Shown here piece after piece: positions 24,562 to 35,461 of a stretch of DNA of 64,000 bases. Below the pieces are notes generated by a model that did no database searches, had not been told where the DNA came from, and was given only the letters and a program-made list of their open reading frames with translations. This DNA is from Leptodactylus fallax. Lineage: Eukaryota; Chordata; Amphibia; Anura; Leptodactylidae. Each line of letters opens with the position of its first letter. Position 1 is the first letter of the stretch. The DNA is taken from positions 3,765,001-3,829,000 of the forward strand of contig CAMRHE010000167.1 in assembly GCA_947044405.1 (NCBI GenBank), in the 5' to 3' direction. A program made the position numbers and the translations under genes.

Positions 24562-24857
24562 AAGCATAATACACACTACTACTTGATTATGATAAAGCGT
24601 CACTCTACTATTAGGGAAAACTGTAGACCAACTGACAATTCAAAATTCTGCAATTCTCAGCAAGAATGGATCCTTGCTACAGAAGATATCAGAAGCTTGA
24701 CATTCAGCAGTCCTTCATGTCCAACATAGCCTCAATTTCTTTGTGATGTGCTCCATGTCATTTCCTGTCTGCTGCTCACTTGTAACATGCTACTGGCAGC
24801 TTTTTTGACTTCATTCAGGATTATAAAGGGCAGTTAACCCCTTCCCACCGGTGGCAT

Positions 24858-25686
24858 TTTTCAAATGTATCAGCTTGTTTAGATGTTCTTTTGCAAGCTT
24901 CTGACACTGAATTTTATGGTAAGGATGCAGGAGAGGTTTTCTTCTGATGACTCTTCCATGAAGGCCATATTTGTGCAGGTACTGAAATTGTGCTGAACAG
25001 TAGAACAATGTACCACAACTCCAGAGTCTGCTAAATCTTCCTGAAGGTCTTTTGCAGTCAAGCGGGGGTTCTGATTTGGCACTCTGGCAATCCTACGAGC
25101 AGCTGTCTCTGAAATTTTTCTTGGTCTTCCAGACCTCATCTTGACCTCTACTGTTTCCGTTAACTGCCATTTCTTAATTACATTTCAAACTGAGGAGAGG
25201 GCAACTTGAAAATGCTTTGCCATCTTCTTATAGCCTTCTCCTGCTTTGTGGGCCTCTACTATTTTCATTGTCAGAGTGCTAGGCAGCTGCTTAGAAGAAC
25301 CCATGGCTGCTGTTTTTTGGCACAAGGTTAGAGGAGGCTGGGTATTTATAAAGATGTAAAATTTGCATCACTTGGTCTTTCCTAACAATGATAGTGAACA
25401 AACCATAACCCTAACTGGCTAGTTAATTTCCGAGACCTTGGTCAAAGTTATCTGAGCACACAAATCTACAAGGGTTCACAAACTTTTGCAAGGTGCTCCT
25501 TTCCCTTTTTCACTCTAACATTATACACAAACATAATAATACACTGATATTGCTTAAAATTATAGACAAGTGTGTTTAATCTTTAACTTTATGTCTTTTA
25601 AAGATCATTTCATCTTTAACTTAGTTAACTGTTCACAATAACAGTCATTTTGACCAGGGGTGTCCAAACTTTTGCATGCCACTGTA
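24858..25686 (-). mobile_element. Truncated Tc1-like element
   Basis: The 5' terminal repeat is at the right: 'caggggtgtccaaacttttg' then 'catgccactg', followed by TA at 25685-25686. The transposase region runs leftward from ATG at 25302-25304 (MGSSKQLPSTL), with a stop replacing an Arg-like position in 'SSV*NVIKKW', then KMRSGRPRKISETAARRI and GLHGRVIRRKPLL. It breaks off near 24858, before the catalytic core; the 3' half and 3' repeat are absent. A different Tc1 family from the copies at 16979, 51668 and 57270. Confidence 0.82.
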
Positions 25687-25857
25687 CATATGTAATGTTT
25701 ATGATGTATATAGGAACAAGACACGGTTATCTGCCTGGTTTTGTCACCTCTAGCCTTAAGTCTGTGATTGGTGCTTTCATTAAAGTTGCAACTTACAACA
25801 CAATAAGGTTCATGGCTTTAACAGAGAAAGTCAGACAGCCATACTAGAGGGGATTGT

Positions 25858-26208
25858 GAGGGTGTGTTCACACGGAGGAATTTGTTGTGGATTTGGGTGC
25901 GGATTTCTCTCCCGAACCCGGAGCAGATTCCTCCCGGAATCCACCTCCCATTGTTTTCAGTGGGAGGCAGAGATTGCAGTAGGACGTGGAAAAAGAAGTG
26001 TCCTGCTCGATCTTGCCACGGATTCCACGGCTTGAGACTCCTTCCTGATTAGGCCCATTCATCCAGACCTAATCAGGAGCGGAATGCTACGACAGAATGC
26101 TGATGCACTGCAACGACATCCTGTCGTGGCTAGACCGTGGCGAAAATGCCAGCGGCGGAAAATGAAGAGGAATTCCTCTTCATTTTCAGCCTTGTGAACA
26201 TACCCTAA
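25858..26208 (+). mobile_element. MITE with GGGTGTGTTCACA ends
   Basis: Left 'gagggtgtgttcacacggag', right 'cttgtgaacataccctaa': inverted ends with mismatches, and inner inverted words (gaggaatt / aattcctc). It lies about 630 bp upstream of the LRRC15 coding exon, so inside its presumed intron. A lone left end of similar type ('aagggtgcgttcacatatg') is at 36904. No clear target duplication. Confidence 0.7.
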
Positions 26209-26399
26209 CTGACAGACACAGGAACATCTTCCTGGACATCAGATATTTCAACCCCCACCTCATAAAGGGGTGGGGTGCCCTGACAAAGAAGCATCTGAAC
26301 TAGATGGGACTTATGAATAGAAGGAAATGTGTCTGAAATGAGCCAGAGCCCTATCATTACTAGAAAATCCCATCCACACATTGCTGAAAAATATGCACA

Positions 26400-26612
26400 G
26401 CGAAATTCGCAGTATATCAATTATACTGTACCTATGGAAACACCAGCAGTTTCCCTATAGGCATAATGGAAGCAGAACATCTGCAGAGGAAACCTCTGCG
26501 GACTTTCTGTGAAATTGCTGCAGGAAAATCCACAATGTATTGCCGCCGCAGTTTTTCCCGCAGCGCTTTTTTGCTGCGGCCCGCTATGTGGGGCCTTAGC
26601 CTAAAGGACTCC
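26400..26612 (+). repeat. MITE 3' part
   Basis: 'ggaaacctctgcggactttc' and 'gctatgtggggccttagcct' match the right or inverted part of the element at 62747-63112. The left terminal repeat is not seen, so it looks truncated. Located in the presumed LRRC15 intron. Confidence 0.6.
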
Positions 26613-26831
26613 TTTTTTCCTTTATGCCATCATTGTATATTATTAGTAAGTGATTAATTGCTTACAATGTTTTCTATCTTAATTATTAACTATTTAAATA
26701 ACAAAACTTACCAAAACCACATATAAAGAATTGTTTTAGTTATGTAATAAAGAGGTACGCTGATAGAATTTCATCGTTGAGTATCATATTAGAAAGGTTG
26801 CCTTTTTTTTTTTTTTTTTTTGCTAAAAACA

Positions 26832-26869
26832 TACTAAAATGAAATTTAACACTTTTCTCTGTGTTCTAG
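26832..26869 (+). promoter_or_regulatory. LRRC15: Splice acceptor of the LRRC15 coding exon
   Basis: Branch-site-like TACTAAA at 26832-26838, pyrimidine-rich 'cacttttctctgtgttctag', AG at 26868-26869. The exon begins at 26870. This decides the start codon: the ATG at 26839 lies within the intron, and the first exonic ATG is 26878. Confidence 0.85.
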
Positions 26870-26877
26870 ATACAATA

Positions 26878-28653
26878 ATGTGGAACGGTCACCTCATTGG
26901 AATTGTGTTTTTCCTTCTGATTCATCAAACCTACAGTCAGTGCCCTAAAGAATGCAGGTGCCTTCGAGCAGGCCAGGTAGACTGTTTTGGAGCAGACATT
27001 GTAGAGGTTCCACGTTCTATCCCTCAGAACATCAGAAACCTGCAGATAATAAACACTGAGGTCACTGAACTCGAAGATGGTGTCTTGGAAAACATGACAT
27101 CTCTGTTAATTTTGAGAATTGAAAAAAGTGAACTCTCTGTGGTAGGTCCTAATGCATTCAACAATCTCATATCCCTCCGCTACCTAAGTCTGGCCAGCAA
27201 TAAACTGCAAGATTTACCTGGAAGTTTATTTCAAGATCTAGTCAAACTGGAAACTCTTATCCTGTCAAACAACCTGATTGCTCAGATTCACTCATCGCTG
27301 TTTGCTCCACTAGTTAATGTTAAGGAACTCAGTTTATTAGGTAACAGTATCCGATCCATACCAAGAGGAGCTTTTGATCAGATGAGTGGACTTTTGAAGT
27401 TGAATTTAGCTAAAAATAATCTTACACGTCTACACCCCAAAACCCTGGATAAAGTAACTAAACTTCAAACCTTTCGAGTGTATGAAAATCAGTTAAAGGA
27501 TATCCCTGAAGGTTTACTGAAGACGCTTACAAATCTACAAGAAGCTGGACTGCAAAGTAATCAGATAAGTCAAATATCTGCTGATATGTTTTCCAACAAC
27601 CCAAATTTACAGAAAATATACTTATCAAATAACATGATCACATCACTGCCTCAAGGTTTATTTGGGAATTTGCCAGAACTGTCCAAGCTAACGTTATTTG
27701 AAAATTCCATAAAGCACATTTCCACTGGCGTATTTGGGCCAATGCCAAAATTAAAGGAACTCTGGTTATATGACAACCGTCTTGAAGAACTTGTGGACAA
27801 TGCCTTCTCCAATCTAACACAAATACAACTTTTGATTGTATCCAGAAACCAGCTCCAATCCATCTCTACAAATGCTTTTAATGGCTTAGATGAGCTCCTG
27901 GAACTATCACTACATACCAATGCTCTTTCCACTTTAAATGAAGATGTTCTCCAGGGCTTACCCAAGTTGCAGAATATCTCTCTTCACAGCAATAAGATTG
28001 AACATCTTCCAGCAGGACTCTTTAGAAACATGGACACTTTAGTAACCATACAATTACAAAATAATTCTCTAGAGAATCTTCCAGAGGAATTTTTTGATAG
28101 TCTAGGACATGTAAATGAATTAAGACTTTTCAATAATCCGTGGAAATGTGACACTCACATTCTTCCTTTCAAGAATTGGATTACTCATAATTTGGTAAAA
28201 CTTGGAAACCAAAGTCAACTTGTATGTGTCAACCCTCCCTTTATAGGTATGCCCATAACTGAGCTAAATGAAGAACAACTACTACCACTGACAACTACAG
28301 CAGCACCAGAAATAGGCCAAACAACATCTATGTATGAAGAAAGTAGTGCAATGGTCCCTTTCCAAAGTTCTAAAGAGCCAAAACAAGTTACCAGCACAAT
28401 AGTTACAAAAACAATACCAACAACACAATTTGGCAAATCAGATGATGATGATGACATTGAGGATACCACAGACTCAGACATAATCACTGATGATAAAGAA
28501 CGTGGTGGGAGCAGGCTAGTCGGAGTAGTTGTAGCAATAATTGTTTTGTGTTGCATCGCAATTGTTTGTACAGTCATTGCATGTATACTATATCACAGAA
28601 AAAAGAAGAACCATATTGTCCTCATGAGAATGAAACAGCAAAATGAAGCATGA
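26878..28653 (+). CDS. LRRC15: Leucine-rich repeat-containing protein 15
   Basis: A type I plasma-membrane LRR protein; in mammals it is linked to cell-matrix interaction and induced by inflammatory or TGF-beta signals (family knowledge). The 591 residues show a signal peptide (1-20, before QCPKEC), an LRRNT cap with C22, C26, C28 and C36, about 15 LRRs of 24 residues (54-415), an LRRCT cap from NPWKCD (C424, C450), a Thr/Ser-rich stalk with an Asp run (SDDDDDIED, 521-529), one membrane span (547-571) and a 20-residue basic tail ending MKQQNEA, matching human MKAPNEC in place. The stretch GVFGPMPKLKELWLYDN is highly diagnostic. N-glycosylation sequons at N72, N181, N312, N366, N395 and N444. 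Single coding exon; frame fully intact. Confidence 0.96.
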   Translation: MWNGHLIGIVFFLLIHQTYSQCPKECRCLRAGQVDCFGADIVEVPRSIPQNIRNLQIINTEVTELEDGVLENMTSLLILRIEKSELSVVGPNAFNNLISLRYLSLASNKLQDLPGSLFQDLVKLETLILSNNLIAQIHSSLFAPLVNVKELSLLGNSIRSIPRGAFDQMSGLLKLNLAKNNLTRLHPKTLDKVTKLQTFRVYENQLKDIPEGLLKTLTNLQEAGLQSNQISQISADMFSNNPNLQKIYLSNNMITSLPQGLFGNLPELSKLTLFENSIKHISTGVFGPMPKLKELWLYDNRLEELVDNAFSNLTQIQLLIVSRNQLQSISTNAFNGLDELLELSLHTNALSTLNEDVLQGLPKLQNISLHSNKIEHLPAGLFRNMDTLVTIQLQNNSLENLPEEFFDSLGHVNELRLFNNPWKCDTHILPFKNWITHNLVKLGNQSQLVCVNPPFIGMPITELNEEQLLPLTTTAAPEIGQTTSMYEESSAMVPFQSSKEPKQVTSTIVTKTIPTTQFGKSDDDDDIEDTTDSDIITDDKERGGSRLVGVVVAIIVLCCIAIVCTVIACILYHRKKKNHIVLMRMKQQNEA

Positions 28654-28976
28654 AGGAACTTGTTTGTAACGTTTAATCACTGGGAAATATTCTATAGAAG
28701 CACTGTTTTAAGATTGCTTCAGTATATTGGACTTTACTGGAAGGTAACAAATTCTTGACACTTGGATCTTAACTCAGTCAACATTATCTATATTTCACAC
28801 TTTTTAGAAATCTTAGTATGCACAGAAGTGGTCCACTTAAATTCCACGCTAGGTTGGTCAAATATTGCTTCATATATATTTAAGTTTGAGTAAAACATTC
28901 ATATAATAATTTATATCAAGCAGTAGATAAAAAAGGAAAAAAGGGCTCACCATTTTGGTCAAAGTTTGTACTATAA

Positions 28977-29014
<38 letters not shown>

Positions 29015-29860
29015 AGCATTTTAAATACTTTTATACCTCTGCAAGTATTTTTTGGGGGGTGGTGGATTTTCTAGTGCTTGGAGCTGGGGTGATATTGTTA
29101 TGTATTCATGTATAGTAAGACACTGATCTTGTGAATGTATCAACATTTCTCCAGGGGCATAATCTGTCTCTTATTTAGAATTATATTTAAGTCAGGTATA
29201 ACAGATGACAGAGAATAAAACTTCTATAGAATCAACAGGATCCCAAAAGAACATTTGTATATCTATCTATATTACATATACTTGTATACTATTAATATAA
29301 TACTGAATTATGAGCTTTGACTATGACTATTGACTGGGTATTGCATAAAAGTCAGAGGGCCACTGTTGTATTTTTTAGAACATGCTAGAGTTTCTTTGGT
29401 AAGATTTCCTGAAATAGAAAAAAGTGGGCAGCAGAATTAATGAATACCTTGTCCACACAGTGCAGCTTTGGTACAGTTTTTATTTTCACTCTCCTTAGTA
29501 GTCAATCAAAGGTAAGTAAATAAATGCCTTGAAATTTTGTTTTTGTAGAATTACTTGAGGTTCCTTGTTCTGATTCAGGTCTTTACTGGCAAGAAGGGGT
29601 GTAACTTGAGGGGGTGCAGAGTCCAGGAGGTTTCATTATGATTAGACCAGTGCTATAGGTGATATCTTATAGTTGAGGACTTGGCAAGAGACAGACCAAA
29701 TAGTTAATCCAGTGAGAAGAAACAGCACCACACGGTGTCTTACATTTGTGAACTGTGCTTTTATTTACACTGGCTTCTAAGAGACTGATGAAGTGATGTG
29801 TCCAAATGTTGCTACCTTATCTTGTGACACCGCCTGAAATAAAAGCATTATTAAATGCAG
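28654..29860 (+). other. LRRC15: Probable LRRC15 3'UTR with poly(A) signals
   Basis: AATAAA hexamers occur at 29214-29219 and 29838-29843. The second is followed by GT-rich 'gattgtggtgtggtttctt' at about 29864-29882, the better match to a cleavage-site layout. A (TA)n tract lies at 28980-29011. Caution: the second hexamer sits in repeat-like sequence (29730-29895), so the real end may be the first. Confidence 0.5.
28980..29011. repeat. (TA)n microsatellite
   Basis: TA dinucleotide run in the probable 3'UTR of LRRC15; about 16 units. Confidence 0.9.
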
Positions 29861-29895
29861 ACAGATTGTGGTGTGGTTTCTTGTCTCTGGGTTAA
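29730..29895 (+). repeat. Interspersed-repeat-like tail
   Basis: 'agactgatgaagtgatgtgt' then 'cctgaaataaaagcattatt' and a GT-rich end has the same layout as 13560-13710 ('tagcgtgaaacgg', 'catgaaataaaggacac', GT-rich end). I think both are tails of one old repeat family, but the similarity is only partial. Confidence 0.4.
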
Positions 29896-30282
29896 CAAAT
29901 TTGTAGGCCCCTTGATCTGGTCTGAGAACCTCAACATTTCCTAGCACTGCTTTTTGTGGTAGTCATCTTTGCAAAAGTGACAATAGGAAATAAGACCTTG
30001 TTTCATGTAATTATTGCCTCTCTGAAACTGAAGACTATGGGTATAAATATATCTGGCAGATTTTGCTGCAGAAATTTCTGTGACTGAAAATCAGTTCCAT
30101 TCACCACTAGTTGCTTAGAAGATAATATAGTTACACTTCCCGTAGTCACTTTTACAAAGATGGTAGCCACCATTGAATAGAAGAATGCAAATATCTTTGT
30201 AAGTAAATCAAACTTAATCACTAAGCTTCTAAATGACTAGTATGTGGCAGTTTTTATCTTTTGGGTGGTAACGTTCTTTAGG

Positions 30283-30600
30283 CTAGGGCCCTATAGTGCA
30301 GAAATGCATCATTTTTGGCTACTGTGGAAATGCAGTCAGGAAAAAACTCATTTTAGCGAACCAGCAAATTGAATGGGATATTGTTTAATTGTGGAAAAAA
30401 AAATGTGTTGAAAATGCAGCATGTTAATTTTAGCTGCAGAATTGCATTCATTTTCCCCATATATGTAATAGGGGAAGAAAAGATTCAGAGAAAAACACAG
30501 CAATAATGAAAATCACTGCAGAGAAAAATGTAATGTGTTGTCGCTGTGTCTTTCCACAGGGTTTTTTTAATCTGCTTTTCGCTAAATGAGGCCATAGCCT
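30283..30600 (+). mobile_element. MITE with AGGCTAGGGCC ends
   Basis: Left 'taggctagggccctatagtg', right 'aatgaggccatagcctt': inverted ends with mismatches, interior A/T-rich with 'gcagaaatgcat'-type words. Same group as 15395-15660. It abuts the next TTAA element. Confidence 0.65.
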
Positions 30601-30950
30601 TAAAGAGGACCTTTCAGCTGTCCTGCCATGTTCTATAGTAAAAACTTTGATGCCTCATGTAATAACCATTTTGGGACATCTTTACTTATATGTGTTGTAC
30701 TGTTCCTTTGTTATTCCAATGAGACCTTTACTTTATGATTAAATTGACAACTGGGTGTGAGCAGTTGGAAGTGTACGATAGTATCATCCTGTGTAGGAAC
30801 ACAACCCTTTTACAATAGGAGTGGTAACAGTGTCAGGAGGAATAATATAAGAATGGCACAATGTAGAGTTATAAGCAAAGAGACTCTAGAATACAAGTAC
30901 ATGTATTTAATAGAACAGACATGCCAGGAGAGGTGACAGATCCTTTTTAA
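30600..30950 (+). mobile_element. TTAA-flanked MITE
   Basis: Starts TTAAAGAGGACCTTTCAGC and ends GACAGATCCTTTTTAA, with longer inward pairing (tcctgccatgttct / agacatgccagga). TTAA at 30600-30603 and 30947-30950. A partial copy lies at 14695-14800 (ggaggaacaacagaggaatag). Confidence 0.78.
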
Positions 30951-32288
30951 CTGTCATTACAAGAGTGTTATATATAATATGTTATTAGATTAATAGGTTG
31001 TTAGTAAGTATACTAGTTCTTTATACTGGGTAAATTACTTTTCTATATATGTTTTCAGTTGTTTCATATTTTAGAAATCTTAAGGAATAAGTATAGACTT
31101 GTTACATCAATTTCATGATAGACAATGTTTATTAACTTTGGATATATCTCATTTCAACATTAATCATTTTCACAATTTTGGCAATTTAGATTTAATCACA
31201 ACAAGGAAAATTGCTTTTGTTAAATGTTGCCATCACAAAACCATATTGTTTTCGCCCATTTTGCAAAAAAAACTTCCCAACATATGAAGGTTACAGTTAC
31301 TCCAATATAACATTAAAATCATTCTGGGAAATATAAAGTCATGAAGCCGGGAAGTTATGTGTTTTTGAATAATTCTGAAACTATATTACCCATCACAAGA
31401 ACAGGAGACTGCCTTCTCTATTTCACCTATGATGTGTTGCAACCAAGAGAAGTTGACTATGACTATAGTAGAGCATGTGGCTAGCAAGGTTTTACATTTA
31501 TATAGGAAATGTGGAAACAACTAAAGGTATTCAATCAGGAGTTTCTGTAAATTTCATAAATTTGAATGGAGTGGGCTTCGAATATGCTGTGCCACTGCTG
31601 CAGACAACTCCTGCCTACTTGGGGACTTAATGATAAGATGGGTAGATGATAAACAGTAGTAGCGGGATTACATTGTCAAAGGGACTCTATCGTCAATAGC
31701 CAAAGCATAAAACAATCAGTGAGTTTCCACTTGGCCTTTCAGTAAAAGGTTAAGTTATAGGGGTCTGTCCTGTCTATTCTTGATGTTATATAAGTAAGAA
31801 AAATATCTGTGCTTCAATCATTCACAGATTTATGGGATACCCATATGTGCAGAAGAATTCAATTGAGAACTTATTTCCACATAAAAATATTGTGTGGTGT
31901 CAATTTATGATATACATAAGTGATAGTTATTAACATTAATTATTTTTTGTAATAAAAGTTTTAAGTTGTTTTTCTAATAAATTTTTGTAAATTACCCCAA
32001 CATCTGTATCATTTTTTTCTAGCTTTGCAGGTTGGTAGAATCTCTGGAAAATAAATTGCAGCAGTACAATCGCATTATAATTTGAGATGTGATTGCAATG
32101 GCATGATAGTGTGCTTACTATGGAGGAAGGAATACTCTGCAAATGTATGCCATCTTTACTTCCAGTATATGAAGGTTAAGGAAACATCCCATCAAGCATT
32201 CCAGACTACTTAGACAGGAAAGGAGAATGCCTTTATCTGGCATTTACTTGAAGAGGTTGGTTGGGGGTGAGGGGCGCTTTATTTTCCC
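30951..32288. other. Intergenic, no gene seen
   Basis: AT-rich sequence with no supported exon or intact repeat. 'aaagggactctatcgtc' near 31678 may be the left end of an old MITE whose other end I could not find. Confidence 0.5.
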
Positions 32289-33624
32289 CAGAGGTGTAGC
32301 TAGGTGTTCAGCATGGAGAGAGCAAACACATCCAAGTGGGTCCCCCCAACTCAGATATACAGATATTATCACTATACGGTGATCGTATAGTGGTAGATAC
32401 TGGCTCTACACAGGGCTCTGCAAACCTTTGAATATAATGCAGGAAATATTTAGGCCAGGGCTACACTCTGACTTTTTGTAGCGCTACTGCTTGATTTTAA
32501 CTGTCGAGTGACAGTTGCAACCCACAACATTGCATACAACTCAGTATATTCATTTGGATTTCAGGTGTAGTTCAAGTCAATAGGTAATATCAAGCAGTAG
32601 TGCTTCAAAAAGTTGAAGTGTAGATCAGGACATAGTGACTTACAAGAGAAATGACAGTTCCTGTATTTTTCATCCAGACCCCCACAACCATTTCGTCCAG
32701 CTGTGCCTTGCTTTTCCAAAGTTTGCAACATAGACATCTTTGGCTATTCACTTTTCCAGGTACCCAACCCACTGTTTCCTCACCTACATAAAGTTCCCAT
32801 CCTGCTGCTACCCACAATGATAAAATGTATAATATAAAAATCCCCTGGACATGAATAACACCCCTTGTGTGCATCTTTAAATAATAATGTCCTTGTGTGC
32901 CCCCTTAATGACAAACAAGGGACTCGCAGGGAGCATCCCCAACACCTACAAGAAGCAGTTGTTTTTACAGGACACCAATTTACCTATCAGTATATTTTTT
33001 GGCATGTGGGAGGAAACCGGAATATCCAGATAAAACCCACAAAAACACAGAGAGAACATACAAACTCCATGCAGATGTTGCCCTTGGTCACATTCGAAAC
33101 CAGGACATCACTGCTGCAAGACAACAGTGCAAACCACTAAGTCATCATGCCGCCCCCCCCCCCCTTTAATCAGCAAAGCTACTGAGCTCCCTTTTAAATA
33201 GAGGAAACTATGTGCCCCCCTGATTAAAGGGATTATCCAGCTCATTTTATTGATGACCTATCCTTAGTATAGGTCATCAATAAAAGATCAGTGGGGGCCA
33301 ACACCAAGGATCCCCACTGATCAGATGTTTGAAGGGACCGCAGCACTTGTGCTAGCGCTGTGACGCCTTCTCTGTTTATATTGTATTATTTGTTTCATAG
33401 TGGCCATGCAAAGTAACTACAGCCTTGTCCTATTCACTTCTATTGGGCAAGGCTGTAATTTACATAGCATGGCCGCTATAAAACAGATGTCAGATCTCTA
33501 CTGATCTCTTATTGATGTCATATCCTAAGAATTGATCATCAATACAAATGAGCTGGAAAATCCCTTTAATAAAGTCCACCACCATAATTAATACAGCCTC
33601 ACTGCCCTTTAGATTATGCCACTG
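32289..33624 (+). repeat. Old hAT-derived mosaic
   Basis: Left 'CAGAGGTGTAGCTAGG' and right 'AGATTATGCCACTG' look like decayed hAT ends, but the flanking 8-mers differ (attttccc, atgcaacc), so the boundaries are tentative. Its interior includes a diverged copy of copy A sequence (32660-32900, 'gtttgcaacatagacatctt'; compare 19870-20050) and of 20100-20460 (33225-33570). A minus-strand SINE piece is embedded. Confidence 0.5.
32965..33155 (-). mobile_element. SINE, minus strand, diverged
   Basis: Reverse complement of the SINE at 5884-6130: 'ggcatgtgggaggaaaccgg' (body), 'acatacaaactccatgcaga' and 'ttcgaaaccaggacatcac' (B-box region), then 'aaaccactaagtcatcatgc' (A-box region). Diverged, tail lost. 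Confidence 0.75.
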
Positions 33625-33912
33625 ATGCAACCTGACATAAATACTGTCTCCCTTAAATAAATGATGCCCTTATATTAATAAGGCCCCCTTATATAAAAGA
33701 TGCCTCTTTATATCACTTTTAATGCCACTTATAATGTATAATATCACATAATATGCCACATATGATATGAAATGCCACTTTTTTTTTTTTTTGCTAACTT
33801 GTGCAAACCACTGAGCCATCATGCCACCCCCCTTTAATTACCAAAGATACTGTGCGCACTTTTAAATAGTGGGAACTATGTGTCCCCCTGATTAAAGGTG
33901 TTATCCAGCTCA
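33126..33912 (+). repeat. Pair of direct repeats, ~117 bp each
   Basis: 33126-33242 and 33797-33912 both read 'caaaccact..gtcatcatgcc', then a C run, 'ctttaat', 'aactatgtg', 'ccccctgattaaagg' and 'ttatccagctcaa'. About 555 bp lie between them. Similar sequence with small differences indicates a local duplication rather than two independent insertions. Confidence 0.7.
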
Positions 33913-34075
33913 ACACCAATGTATTCTGCAGCGCTTTACAAACATTTTCAATCATTGTCCCATACAGGACTCACAATCTAAATTCCCTATCAGTATGTCT
34001 TTGGAGTGTGGGGGTAAAACCCATGCATACATGGGGAGAACATACAAACTCCATGAAGATGTTACTAAATTAAAA
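33905..34075 (-). mobile_element. SINE 3' part, minus strand
   Basis: 'ttctgcagcgctttacaaac', 'tgtcccatacaggactcaca' and 'agaacatacaaactccatga' are the reverse complement of the SINE tail and body. The tRNA-like head is missing. Confidence 0.78.
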
Positions 34076-34339
34076 TAATCATAAATGTCTCATGCAACTC
34101 TTCAATCCTCTTCATAACAATGAAATAATCCATTGAAAATCCATAGAGTCTTGAATAAGATCACTAGAGAGTCAGAAGTGTCCAACAGATACTGTGGTAG
34201 AGGGTAAATAAAAAAACTTTGAAAGCACAAAGACTATTTAAGAACAAAGAGCATGAAGAAAGAGAAAGACACAACTGAATGTGACTCTTGACTGCCAGTA
34301 AAAGTTGAATGTAGTTCTCAGTGAACAAAAGGTTGGCGA
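34076..34339. other. Intergenic, no gene seen
   Basis: A/T-rich sequence without a recognised feature. Confidence 0.5.
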
Positions 34340-34480
34340 CCTATGCAATAGGACACTTGGACATCACAATGGGACTTTCTGACATTACAATGGTTCCTTG
34401 TGACATCACAGTAAGGCAATTTGACATCACAATAGGATATTGTGACATCACAATGGTTAACCTTGACATCACAGTGAGTA
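34340..34480 (+). repeat. Minisatellite of TGACATCACA units
   Basis: Six spaced copies of 'tgacatcacaatgg'-like units with a period of about 22-25 bp. TGACATCA differs by one base from the CRE word TGACGTCA (TpG/CpA from CpG decay is possible). Confidence 0.8.
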
Positions 34481-35461
34481 ACTAGAAATCGGGCTGCAAG
34501 TTAAAGACTAAAACAGAGTGCTGGACTGGTATAAAGGTTTTTATCAGACTACAAAAACATCATAACAGAAGGATGAAACTGCTATGCATAGGCAGAAGCC
34601 TCGCTTTCTCAAGCACAGATTATGCTAAAAAACCAACAACCAGAAAACTTAGAGGCACCCACCCCAGACATGACTTACATTGCAAAATCACAATAAATTG
34701 ATTCATAATAAATAAATAAAACACACTACTACAATGCATATACTCTACTAAGAAAATGTGATATACACTAAAAGCCCATTAAGATGCTGGGTAAGATTTA
34801 TTAACCCCAGCACATCCAAATTCTGATTATTCTCATTCTGATATTTCAGTTAAACCATCAGCTGTCATAGTATGACATTTATATAACCCAGAAGATTCCC
34901 TATTTATCAACTTTTGGAGTCATTTATTTATATTTCCTATAATTTGTCCAATGACCCACAGCCTATAGGGTACCTCTGACCCATTATGAGCTAAACAAAA
35001 ATCCCTCAGTAGGCTTGTTTTATGTAGCCTTTGTTGATATTATATCAATGTTTATTAGTCGGACAAGTAGTGGGAGGGTGGTGCATCCCACATACTAGAT
35101 TCTACGTCAGAAAGATGACAAAATCTGAACTGCAGTTGTGATGTCCTTAACTCTCAAAAACTTTCCCAGTACTTTCCAATCACATCCATCTGCTATGCCA
35201 TCACAGCACCAGGACCATTTGTTTTTACACTTAAGTAAACCATGCAAGGAGCACTCTGCATACAGCAGATGCTGCAGTTAATGCTGAGCCAGGATAGCGC
35301 GCCGCAGCAAATTTAGCTCCACCCACTTCTACGTTGACTCTGCCCATTCTCATCCATTTTTCCATGTGTCTCCACACAATATAATGCTCCTACACTCACC
35401 CTAATATTATATGCCCCTACATTGTAATGTTCCACTCCAATTGCCCCACAGTATTAAGTCC
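34481..35461. other. Intergenic, no gene seen
   Basis: About 1 kb with no supported gene or complete repeat. Confidence 0.5.

Noticed and set aside
27638..28577. Minus-strand frames of 60-120 residues
   Set aside because: They are antisense to the LRRC15 coding exon; the LRR pattern on the plus strand explains the base composition.
32289..33624. A complete hAT with target duplication
   Set aside because: The terminal words look right but flanking 8-mers do not match, so I kept it as a mosaic with uncertain ends.
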